A DNA stretch of 64,000 nucleotides from Erinaceus europaeus (Eukaryota; Chordata; Mammalia; Eulipotyphla; Erinaceidae). Both the position numbers and the translations under genes were made by a program. Location: assembly GCF_950295315.1 (NCBI RefSeq), contig NC_080177.1:81901952-81965951 (forward strand). Reading direction: 5' to 3'. This document shows, one piece after another, positions 55,166 to 64,000 of the stretch (the stretch's first letter is position 1; every line of letters begins with the position of its first letter). The notes under the pieces were generated by a model. It did no database searches, was not told the DNA's origin, and saw only the letters and a list, made by a program, of their open reading frames with translations.

Positions 55166-55418
55166 CTTCAGAAACTCAACAAGCCACAAGTGACACAGAC
55201 ACATGTGGCTCATGGATAGAAAAGGGTTGAGGGAGCGATTTCCTTGGACTAAAAAGCCTTACTTAGAGAGGGCTGGTGCTGAACTGCCATATTGATGTAA
55301 CTTCCAAGTCTGAGTTATATAAATGATTGTTAAAATCACCTAATCCACAGTTGAGTAAAAACAGGCCAAACTTGCAAATAGAAGTAAAGACTGAGGCGAT
55401 AAATATTTTAAAAATCAG
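55166..55418. other. Unclassified stretch
   Basis: Possibly diverged continuation of the R copy. No gene. Confidence 0.35.
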
Positions 55419-55735
55419 CGGGGTGGCAGCGGGTTAAGCGCATATGGTACTAAGCACAGGGACCCGCGTAAGGATCCCGGTTCGAACCCCCGGTTCGAAC
55501 CCCCGGCTCTCCACTTGCAGGGGAGTCGCTTCACAGCGACTCTGTCTTCCCCTCCTCTCTCCATTTCTCTCTGTCCTATCCAACAACGATGACATCAATA
55601 TCCAACAATAATAAAAATAACCACAACAACGATAAAATATAATAACAAAGGCAACAAAAAAGAGAGAAAAATAGCCTCCAGGAGCAGTGGATTCATAGTG
55701 CAGGCACTGAGAATAACCCTGGAGACCCAAAAAAT
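55419..55735 (+). mobile_element. SINE-A long form, plus strand, with duplicated B box
   Basis: 'gggtggcagcgggttaagc' head. The 13-bp unit 'cggttcgaacccc' is present twice in tandem (55478-55490 and 55491-55503). The 'gaagcaggtctgcagg' segment after the Pst-like motif is deleted, so the copy goes from 'gcttcacagcgac' straight to 'tctgtcttcccctcc'. Long-form 3' module at 55675-55730. Confidence 0.93.
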
Positions 55736-55746
55736 ATATATGTATG

Positions 55747-55794
<48 letters not shown>
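55736..55794. repeat. (AT)n(GT)n microsatellite
   Basis: TATATA followed by about 19 GT units, directly at the tail of the SINE. Confidence 0.97.
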
Positions 55795-55795
55795 T

Positions 55796-56775
55796 AAAAA
55801 ATCAACTCAGGAAAATATTCAGAAGAAATTTTACTTTGATAGTAGATATCTGTTTATAGTGTATCAAATAAAGATATACTTAATATCGTGATAAAAGCAA
55901 AAACGTTTTCTGATTATAAAGTTGATAGAATAATTTGCATATTAGTTTTAGTAACACTGAAAATTTATGAATATACAGAAGATGCAATGTAAAGAATATA
56001 ATTAAAAAAACTGTACTTGAAATGATTGTCCTTTCTTATAATCTTCCCAATACTGTAATATTGGGTACTTCAGTTTGGTTTAATTATCATTATATTAATC
56101 ATTGTATAATATTGGACATATTATCAATAAAATATACATAGGAAAAAAATTCACCTAAAATTGGCTTCAACGTTTTTATATTATTGAGGCTGTAGCTCTA
56201 GGCTATTACTTTTCACACACAAAATACCTCAGTTTCCAATGAAACCCAACAGAGAAAATATGTTTGCCTGGGGGGAGATTATTTTTCACCTTTATAGGCA
56301 CTGAAATTGAATCTGTTTTACTCACAATCTATTGTTCATATCTGCCGTCATAAATTTTAAGGATTCAAGAATTCACTTTTCAAATGAAACAATGACCATT
56401 CTTCTACTGAAATCCCTCAGTATGTCCTGAAAGAAAACACCTCCTTCCACATTTTCTGCAATCAAATATATATAAACATCATCTTCTTGACATGAGGAAC
56501 AGAGAAACTTTACACTACCAAAAACAAATACTGCTTTACTTTTTAAAGATTGAGTAGAGTTTAACTTTTCTGGGCACTATAATAAGAGGCTCAGATTCAG
56601 ACCACAAACCTCTAAAGTAAAATGAATACTTGTATGGTGGTTTCAAGTGCAAAGATATTAAAACACACATTACGGAAATAGGACATTTTGTTCAGAGATA
56701 AATCAGAGATTCATTAGATAAGAAAGATTAAAGGAGGTTTCATGAGAAATGAAAGGACCAGAGAAAATGTTTCCT
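55796..56775. other. About 1 kb of AT-rich unique DNA
   Basis: No repeat or gene recognised. Confidence 0.5.
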
Positions 56776-56776
56776 T

Positions 56777-56990
56777 GTGAGGAACCAGGCAGTGGTGCAC
56801 CTGGTTAAGCACTCACATTCCAGTGCTTAAGGACCCGGGGTTCAAGTACCTGGTCCTCACCTGCAGGGGTGGGGAAGCTTCATGAGTGGTGAAGCAGTGC
56901 TGAAGGTGTCTATTTGTCTCTCTCTCTCTCTCTCTCCTCCCTTCTCAGTTTCTCTGCCTCTAAAAAATAAATAAAATTTGTAATAAATAA
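56777..56990 (+). mobile_element. SINE-B, plus strand
   Basis: 'gaaccaggcagtggtgcacctgg', 'cggggttcaagtacctggtcc', a (TC)n run in the body, (AATAA)n tail. Confidence 0.9.
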
Positions 56991-57061
56991 GTAAACATTA
57001 TATTGCAACTAGGGCAATAGCTTAACTGACAAGAGTACAGGATCGGCATGTCTCAGGTCGC

Positions 57062-57500
57062 CAGTTTTATTTATTGTACACTGCATGGATAAAGAATGGT
57101 GTTATAAATACCTAGGACAGCCACAGCAATCCTCGGAGAAAAGGGCAAGAGGGGAGGCGCTGTGCTTCCTGACCTCAAAACATACTACAGAGACACGATA
57201 GTCAAAACGGCCTGGTACTGGGACCAAAACAGACACATAAGCCCAGTGGAAGATAAGTGAGAGCCAAGAAATCAGTTCCCACACCTGTGGTCAACTAATT
57301 TTTGACAAAGGCACCGAAAACATTAAGTGGAAAAGGAACCTGTTCAACAAGTGGTGTTGGGAAAATTGGATTGGAAGCACACAGAAGAATGAAAGCTAGA
57401 CCACCAAATATCCTCAAATACAAAAGTTAGCTCAAAATGGATCAGACTGAGAAATGAGACTGGAAACTATTGAATACTTAGAAGAGAAAATAATGAATAA
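57062..57500 (+). mobile_element. L1 ORF2 fragment, plus strand (RT-distal part)
   Basis: 'cctggtactgggaccaaaacagac' and 'caactaatttttgacaaagg' are the sense counterpart of the 860-600 stretch on the minus strand at the window start. 'aacctgttcaacaagtggtg' and 'aaaattggattggaagc' continue collinearly. Stops and frameshifts present. Confidence 0.88.
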
Positions 57501-57637
57501 GTAAAATATTTTTTAAAGTGAAAAAGAATTAAAAATTAAAAGTACAACACTTTTTGTTGTTGTTGCCTTTAGATCACACCCAAGATTGCAGTTAACATTA
57601 CTACAAGGTATGTGGTTTGAGAACTACATATCTCAGT

Positions 57638-57759
57638 GGTCCGGGAGGTGGTGCAGTGATAAGGTTTGGACTCTCAAGCATGAATGAGGTCCTTCACTTC
57701 CCAGCAGATTAGGTGCCAGAATGATGTCTGGTTCTTTCTCTCTCCTCCTATCTTTCTTA

Positions 57760-57790
<31 letters not shown>

Positions 57791-57795
57791 AATAT
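57638..57795 (+). mobile_element. SINE-D, plus strand, complete
   Basis: 'cagtggtccgggaggtggtgc', 'ggactctcaagcatgaatg', 'cagaatgatgtctggttc' and an (AATA)n tail of nine units. The flank 'aactacatatctca' is duplicated on both sides (about 57622 and 57807). Confidence 0.9.
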
Positions 57796-57796
57796 T

Positions 57797-58025
57797 TTTT
57801 TAAAAAGAACTACATATCTCATACACACCTGAATTTCTTTTCTTTTTTTTTTTCTTTCTTTTTTTCTTTTGGTAATATGAATAGTCCAAGTTAGCTTGTA
57901 TAAATTAGCAGAGTGATTGTTTTACCTTAATGAGATAAAATAAAAATTCATAGACCAAGAAAGAGACAAAAAGAGAACAAAATTATCTTGATTCATGTCA
58001 TGAAGCAATGCTCAGGATAACATAT
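57797..58025. other. Unique stretch with a T/C-rich tract
   Basis: Nothing recognised. Confidence 0.4.
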
Positions 58026-58027
58026 AA

Positions 58028-58160
58028 TATAGTTAACTGTTGACCGTATTGATTTGACCTAGGGCCCATATAATATTCACACTTACCACAGAAGCCTGTG
58101 TAAGCTCCAAGTCCCTGTCAGTCTGAGCTCACAGTCCATGGTCACAGCTGGGAACATTCT
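58028..58160 (-). mobile_element. R repeat, internal fragment
   Basis: 'gatttgacctagggcccatat' and 'tggtcacagctgggaacattc' match the 52540-52680 part of the longest R copy. It stops where the next R copy's A-tail begins, so it was interrupted by it or joined to it. Confidence 0.75.
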
Positions 58161-59230
58161 TTTTTTTTTTTTTATTTAAGAAAGGAGACATTAACAAAAC
58201 CATAGAATAAGAGGGATACAATTCTGCACAATTCCCATAACCCGATCTACATATCCCATCCCCTCCCCTGATAGCTTTCCCATTCTCTATCCCTCTGGGA
58301 GCATGGACACAGGGTCATTGTGGGATGCAGAAGGTGGAAGGTCTGGCTTCTGTAATTGCTTCCCCGCTGAACATGGACGTTGACTGGTCGGTCCATACTC
58401 CCAGCCTGCCTCTCTCTTTCCCTAGTAGGGTGGGTCTCTGGGGAATTGGAGCTCCAGGACACATTGGTGGGGTTGTCTGTCCAGGGAAGTCTGGTTGGCA
58501 TCATGCTGGCATCCGGAACCTGGTGGCTGAAAAGAGAGTTAACATACAAAGCCAAACAAATTATTGAACAATCATGAGCCTAAAGACTGTAATAGTGCAG
58601 ATGAAGTGTTGGGGGTATTCCCTGCATGCTCTTGTGTACTTCTGCTTTCAGGTATATATTTTTCCCCTAGTTTATGGGCACGGGTGAACCTATCTGCTCT
58701 ATCTCAGGGGACCTGGACTATATCTAGTTTTGGGAATTTTATTGGGGAGTGGACTGTTGTGTGCCGCGGAGAAGAGAGAGGAGGTCCGGAGTGAAGAGGG
58801 AACACAAATCTTTATTTGCGCTGGCACCTCAGAGTTGGGTGCCAGAGAAGCAGGTTGGGCCACATGGAGGTAGCGAAAATGGCCGCCTCACGCAGTAACC
58901 TTTCCTGCGTCTGAACACCAGAGTGAAGCGCTGGCAAGAGAACAAGGTGCGGAAGAAGAAAGGCTTTTATAGGAGCAGCTTTCGTGAGAATGGGAAGGGG
59001 GAGGAGTAACCAAAGCACTCCAAATATCGTGGGGAAATAGACAATGCCCTGAGGGCACAACATGGCGAACAGGCACTCCAAGAATGTCCCAACTCTCGCG
59101 GGTACTAGCAGTAGCCTGAGGGGTCAACACGGCAGATGTGACTGCATCGGCACAATTTCCCAGCAGTGAACCACCTGGAATGGAATTAGAGAATACTATG
59201 AAAGGAAAGGTCTCACCCGAGTGATGAAGC
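58161..59230 (-). mobile_element. R repeat copy with A-tail, split by a solo LTR
   Basis: T-run and 'ttatttaagaaagg' at 58161-58184, 'acaaaaccatagaataagagg', then all standard blocks to about 58754. After the LTR it resumes at 59166 with 'gtgaaccacctggaatgg' and ends near 59230. Confidence 0.88.
58755..59165 (-). mobile_element. Solo LTR (LTR2, 411 bp), minus strand, 6-bp target duplication with one mismatch
   Basis: Ends TGTTGTG and CCCAGCA. Flanks GTGGAC (58749-58754) and GTGAAC (59166-59171). Inverted AATAAA (tttatt) at 58811-58816 and an inverted TATA box 'cttttata' at 58964-58971, giving a promoter-to-poly(A) order on the minus strand. Same family as LTR1 and rich in CpG ('gtgccgcgg', 'cgcgggtact'). 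No internal region. Confidence 0.92.
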
Positions 59231-59905
59231 TGAAGGGTACATTTCCACACAGTGCCCACCGACAAGGCTCCATATCCCTTCCCCTCCCTCGGTAGCCTCC
59301 CTATTCTTTATGCCTCTGGGAGTATGGACCCAGGATCATTGTCGGGTGCAGAAGGTGGAAGGTCTGGCTTCTGTAATTGCTTCCCTGCTGAACATGGGCA
59401 TTGACAGGTGGATCCATACTCCCAGCCTCTCTCTCTCTTTCCCTAATGGGTCAGGGTTCTGGGGATGTGGGAGCTCCAGGACACATGGTGGGGTCCTCTG
59501 TCCAGGGAAGTCAGGTTGGCATCATGGTAGCATCTGGAACCTGGTGGCTGAAAAAAGAGTTAAGATACAAAGCAGAACAAATTGTTGACTAATCATGAAC
59601 CTAAAGGCAAGAATATTGCAGGTGAAGATTTGGGGTCTCTATTTTGGAAAAAGCTAGTAGGTCTATTTTAGGTATATTGCAAGGGGCCTATGACTTTACT
59701 AATTTTACTAGTTTTTGCCTAAGCCTGACAGCTAATATGCAGGTGGACCCAGGTTATTGTCTGGGGAGATGATGTCATAGTTGGAAAAAAGTCTAGAAAT
59801 CTGGATCAGGGAAGAGAGTAGCTCCCAAATTTGGGAAAGGTATATAAATATTGTTAACTGTAAACCCCGTCGATTTGATCTGGGGCCCATATTCAGCACC
59901 TAATT
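59231..59905 (-). mobile_element. R repeat copy, minus strand
   Basis: 'gggtacatttccacacagtg' onward through standard blocks, then 'ggggcctatgactttac', 'gagagtagctcccaaat' and 'ctggggcccatattcagc', collinear with the copy at 51692. It lacks a clear A-tail at its left end. Confidence 0.85.
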
Positions 59906-60498
59906 TTTTATAATGAAGATCTTTTTTTCTGTCTTACTAAAATTAAAACACTTAATTTCACATATTACCCATCCACTTACTTAAAACTAGGTCAATTAAT
60001 CAAAGAAAAAAAAATAACCATTACCAGAAGTTTATTAATACCTGGGGCCCAATAACAGAAGGAAATTTCTACATTGGGATCTAACAGAAAATCCCGGTCA
60101 TTTAAAAGATTTTAATACACAGGTGAGATATTTAACAGTTGCTCTTTTTATCATTATAAAGTATTTATTCAACACTAGCCTTATAAGAGTTAAGGAAAGA
60201 CTATATTGTGAAAAGCTTGTGGCTGTGAGAAAAAAGGTAGAGATTTATGTCTGCAAGCCATCTGCCTGTCCCTTTTGGCATGAGAAGATTTCTTATGTAT
60301 TTGCAAAGAGAAAAGATGTTCTTTCAACTACATTTCTAAAAATGTCACTATGTGAACTACCTGCTACCATTAAACCAAAAAAAAAAAGAAAGAAACTTAT
60401 CCTAGAATCTTGTTGATCATCATTAAATCACTAATAAAAAAAAGAGAGAATAATGTAAATAACAAAAGAGAAACCTCACCACATAAGTGATTTTTCTT
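59906..60498. other. AT-rich unique stretch
   Basis: No repeat assigned. The frame at 60123-60416 has no family resemblance. Confidence 0.4.
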
Positions 60499-60499
60499 G

Positions 60500-61525
60500 T
60501 TCTGTTCTGCTCACTATAAATATTTTATTCATCCGTTTCTCCCTCCCACCTTCCCTATGTGCCAGCCTTGGCGATATGAATGTCTTCTTTCTGTCTGTCA
60601 TGTTCGGATGGATCATCTATTTTTATAACTAAATAACATTTCATTGTCTGGATGTCCCATCGTTTATCCATTTATTTGCTGAAAAGGCATGTTGGTTACT
60701 TCCAAGTCACATCTTGAAACAAAGCTGGAAGAAACCTATTTTTTATTTTTATGTCACTAGGGCTTTAGTGTTCCGGCTTGAAAAATGTCATACCAAGACA
60801 GACAGAGAGAGGGGAGGAAGAGGAACAGGGAGAGAGAATGCAAAGCACTGGTTTCCTCCAAGGCAGTGGAGAAGGTGCTTGAACCTGGCCACACACATGG
60901 TGAAGCAGGCTCACTGTATAACAAGAACTATTTTACTGGTCATAGAAACATTCTTCTGAAGGTTTTGCTTCGGACATAGGTTTTATATTCTCTTGAGTGA
61001 GTACTGAGGACCACGATTATGGAAATATACAGTAAGACTCTACTAACTATTGTGAAATTACCTTCCAAAATGGCCATGCTACTTTGCATTCCCGCCAGTA
61101 ATAAAGGAGGATGCTTGTTGCTCCATTACCTAATTTAGGTGTTATTGATTTTCACTCTAATTTCTATTTCTTTTCATCTGTTTTCTTCATGCTTAAATTA
61201 CTTCTCTTTCCTTGCTTTCCTAAACAGGAAGATTGGGTTTTTATTTTAGAGTTTTTTTTCAAATAAATTACATCTACTTACCTACATCAATGGACATATA
61301 GCTATTCCCCCACAGAAAGCCTTTTATAAGGTTTATTTTTATGTCTATTTAGTTTTGAGTGTATTAAAATTTCTATTGATATTTCTTTGACTCATGCCCT
61401 ATTTGTAAATATACTTCTTTTTTTTTTTTAGTACTTGGAATTTATGGATATTTTCCATTATTGATATATAGTTAAATTTCATTATGGTCTTAAAGCATAA
61501 TTTGTAATGATTTCTGATAACTTTC
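60500..61525 (-). mobile_element. Old L1, minus strand, 3' end and ORF2 scraps
   Basis: 'aacatttcattgtctggatg', 'ttatccatttatttgctg', 'aaaatggccatgctactttgc' and 'cattcccgccagtaataaag' are antisense L1 3'-end text. 61340-61520 resembles ORF2 of another segment, implying internal deletion. Confidence 0.72.
60735..60925 (-). mobile_element. Old SINE, minus strand, nested in L1
   Basis: 'ttatgtcactagggctttagtg', 'ataccaagacagacagagag' and 'gtgcttgaacctggccacac'. Subfamily unclear. Confidence 0.5.
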
Positions 61526-61529
61526 CTGA

Positions 61530-62780
61530 TGGAAATGATCAGTGATGGCGGAGAGAGGAGTGCGTTAGAGGTCTAGGCCCATGGTGTATATGGGGCAGTC
61601 CTAGGATTCCCTGACTAGGGCTGTGGATGATTGGGTGTCCTAGTAGTCACCAAAATGGCCACCATTAAGTGGATCAATCTTTTTCACTTTTCCAGCTTTT
61701 ATAGTTCCTTCTTTATCTAACAAGCTTGGATTCTCTCAGAGCTGTTAAAGCATTGAGTGTCATTGTTCTATCCAAATTGGTCTATGATGTCTAGCTTCAA
61801 GTTGGAGAAGAAATACACCTGGGATTTTGGGGAGGTCTAAGTTAGCTTTGAGTTTTTACTGCATTTACCTGCTTTATGGTTCCAATAAAGGTTGTCATAG
61901 AAACAATAATTGTACTTTAGCTGATACATATTTGCCAGTATATCTCTTGGCCAACTGTATACCTTTTTTTCTTCTAAAGATTATCAAGGGGGGATAGTAA
62001 TGTTGATGTTGTCAGAAGAAACTAGAAAATACATCTTACTTTCTTGTGTGTACTTAGTTGAGTAGACAGAGTGATTGAGGGCTGTGGGTAGGTGGTTAGG
62101 AGCGGAGGGAGACTAGGTTTAGAACATTTCTCATGACTTCTTTAGGCCATTCTCGGAGACTACTGAGCTTATTATGTCTTAAATCTAATCATAAAGGACT
62201 CTTAAGCACTTTTACTTTGAGGTAAAAAGTAAAATGCCCCAGACTCACAGGCATTTGTATGAATGTCCTTAGTCCCCTGGAGGCTAGCCTATATCTAGCA
62301 TCTGTAACTTGGTTGGAGACTGTGCAATCTGAAATGGAATTGAGTAGTTCCATGTAGTAGATTAGGTCTCACCAGATGATTATTGGAGTTGGAAGGTTGG
62401 TTTCTCAGCCTAGCCATCTCTGCATATGCTCCAAAGTAAAAAGGCAGTGGGAGCATAGAATGGCGTGGTGACGTTGGTTGCATTGATGTAGCTGAGGTCA
62501 GAAGGGGCAGTATAACAGGGTAAGAGGCCAAGAAGAAAGGCATCAAGAAATGCAAGCAAAGTTCCAGAGGTTCCAGGACTAGATGAATATGGACTGTAAA
62601 GAGAATGGGGAAGGTTCCTTGCAGTCTTAGAGCTTAAGAAGGCAATAAATAATTACTATAACCAAGTTACTTGGGATCTTGTTTTCCCTTGAAAATCTCA
62701 TTGTTAGACTTTCCATGCTGTATTTACTCTCACCATGCTCTATGTCATTTAGTGATGACAAGTAATAATAGTATTTTAGA
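61530..62780 (-). mobile_element. Probable internal region of an R-type element, old
   Basis: About 1.25 kb of moderately GC-rich non-coding DNA beginning 'gtgatggcggagagaggag' and passing 'aggttccaggactagatg' and 'ccttgcagtcttagagc'. It has the look of the interior of the same long R element, but overlap with other copies in this window is minimal. Orientation inferred. Confidence 0.35.
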
Positions 62781-62784
62781 TATT

Positions 62785-63025
62785 GACAGGAGCAAATGAT
62801 TCTGGTCCATCTGGTCTAATGTTGTAATAACATAGTACTTTAAAAAGTTATTTTTAGATATGCTTTAACAACTTAAGCTCATGTCAGATTTCAATGATTT
62901 TACAAATTTGAAACATTAAATGTTTCAAATGCTTAGGCCAAAGGAATATATATTCAGAGCTATAATACAGGCAGTTAAAGAACTTCTATTCAATTTCTTT
63001 TCCCTTGACATAGTGAATTAACAGT
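62785..63025. other. AT-rich unique stretch
   Basis: Nothing recognised. Confidence 0.4.
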
Positions 63026-63029
63026 GGAT

Positions 63030-63095
63030 TATAATATTGTAAAATAATAGGACTGTAGTTTCACACCACTCCCACCACCAAAGGTCTATATTCCT
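63030..63095 (-). mobile_element. R repeat 3' end, short, minus strand
   Basis: 'ggattataatattgtaaaat' (A-tail side), then 'ttcacaccactcccaccacc'. It joins directly to an L1 ORF2 block in the opposite orientation. Confidence 0.6.
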
Positions 63096-63571
63096 TCCAG
63101 CTTCTATGAAGCCAACATCACTCTGATACCAAAAGCAGACAGGGATGCAACCAAAAAAGAAAACTACAGACCAGTATATCTGATGAACATAGATGCTAAA
63201 ATATTGAACAAAATTTTAGCCAACACAGCAGTATATTAAACAGATTGTTCATCATGAGCAAGTGGGGTTTATCCCAGGCATGCAGGGTTGGTTTAATATA
63301 TGTAAATCAATCAACATGATCCACCACATCAACAAAAGCAAGACCAGAAACCACATGGTCATATCAATAGATGCAGAGAAAGCCTTTGACAAAATCCAAC
63401 ACCCCTTTATGATCAAAACACTACAAAAAATAGGAATAGATGGAAAATTCCTGAAGATAGTGGAGTCTGTATATAGCAAACCTACAGCCAACATCATACT
63501 CAATGGTGAAAAACTGGAAGCATTTCCCCTCAGACCAGGCACTAGACAGGGCTGCCCACTATCACCATTAC
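63096..63571 (+). mobile_element. L1 ORF2 reverse-transcriptase fragment, plus strand
   Basis: From 63262 one frame is open and encodes the core palm of L1 reverse transcriptase: '[17 protein letters not shown]', motif A 'DAEKAFDKI' with its catalytic Asp at codon 63370, and motif B '[11 protein letters not shown]' at 63538-63570. The YADD motif that should follow is missing because another element begins at 63572. A TAA at 63237-63239 breaks the frame upstream. It is less decayed than the other L1s here. Confidence 0.93.
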
Positions 63572-64000
63572 TTTTTTTTAATTTATTTTTTATTTAAGAA
63601 AGGATAAATTAACAAAACCATAGGATAGGAGGGGTACAACTCCACACAATTCCCACCACCCAATCTCCAAATCCCATCCACTCCCCTGATAGCTTTCCCA
63701 TTCTCTATCCCTCTGAAAGCATGGACCCATGGTCTTTGTGGACCCTGGTGGGAAGGTCCAGAAAAGAAGGTGGAAGGTCTGGCTTCTGTAATTGCTTCCC
63801 CGCTGAACATGGGTGTTGACTGGCCGGTCCATACTCCCATTCTGCCTCTCTCTTTCCCTAGTAGGGTGGGTCTCTGGGGAAGCGGAGCTCCAGGACACAT
63901 TGGTGGAGTCATCTGTCCAGGGAAGTCTGGTCGGCATCATGCTAGCATCTGAAACCTGGTGGCTGAAAGAGAGTTAACATACAAAGTCAAACAAATTGTT
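63572..64000 (-). mobile_element. R repeat copy with A-tail, inserted in L1 RT; continues past window
   Basis: 'tttttttaatttattttttat' (reversed A-tail with AATAAA-type signal), 'acaaaaccataggatagg', then the standard blocks to 'gagttaacatacaaag'. A 'ccctggtgggaaggtccaga' insert lies near 63743. The insertion falls immediately after RT motif B. Confidence 0.92.

Noticed and set aside
2121..57795. Functional tRNA genes suggested by many A/B-box-like pairs (GGTTCGARCC)
   Set aside because: Every instance is the head of a SINE. No cloverleaf with a matching acceptor stem was seen.
58755..59165. A provirus at the LTR2 locus
   Set aside because: Only one LTR is present, bounded by its own target duplication. 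No gag, pol or env sequence flanks it.

Overview
This is repeat-dense mammalian nuclear DNA, almost certainly from a hedgehog (Erinaceidae, Erinaceus-like). The evidence is the repeat content. There are about 60 copies of tRNA-derived SINEs of the hedgehog ERI type, recognised by their B boxes (GGTTCRARCCC), the 'cctgcagg' body motif and pyrimidine-rich 3' halves. There are also two pieces of a Vingi-type non-LTR retrotransposon, a clade reported among mammals only from hedgehogs. I found no host protein-coding gene, exon or functional RNA gene. Every long open frame falls in a transposon, a minisatellite or a trinucleotide array.

Layout. 0-11 kb: antisense L1 ORF2, then SINE-rich DNA containing an 18-copy, 48-bp minisatellite (6.4-7.3 kb) that grew out of the head of a SINE. 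11-19 kb: SINEs in AT-rich unique DNA with a probable ancient L2 remnant. 20.1-21.2 kb: two Vingi elements with their 3' ends pointing outward. 25.5-27.2 kb: sense L1 split by a young SINE and by a solo LTR with a perfect 6-bp target duplication. 30.9-33.5 kb: the longest stretch with no recognisable repeat. 36.8-37.5 kb: a rearranged L1 with a 5' inversion. 39.9-40.4, 43.9-44.2 and 58.8-59.2 kb: three related antisense solo LTRs with 6-bp duplications. 44.5-44.9 kb: a near-full-length 7SK RNA retropseudogene with a 15-bp duplication. 45.8-46.4 kb: a GAT/ATG array. 46.5-54.6 kb: three old antisense L1s carrying younger SINEs. 58-64 kb: several copies of an A-tailed dispersed repeat, and an L1 reverse-transcriptase fragment interrupted by one of them.

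Conventions. SINE-A: tRNA-like head 'gtagcgcagcgggttaa', CT-rich body, CAA/ATAA tail. The long form adds a roughly 65-bp 3' module containing 'gctcctggaggc' in the antisense reading. SINE-B: head 'ggtggcgcacctggttgag', tail (AATAA)n. SINE-C: head 'agatagcataatggttatgc'. SINE-D: head 'gtggtccgggaggtgg'. R repeat: an A-tailed dispersed repeat, probably L1 3'-end sequence, always found here on the minus strand. U repeat: a second L1-type 3' end finishing in 'ccccaataaag'. These letters are mine; assigning the library family names needs a RepeatMasker run.

The window reads as layered retrotransposition. L1 (and in its own lineage Vingi) supplied the machinery, SINEs and the 7SK transcript were copied in trans, endogenous retroviruses are left only as solo LTRs, and microsatellites grew from retroposon tails.
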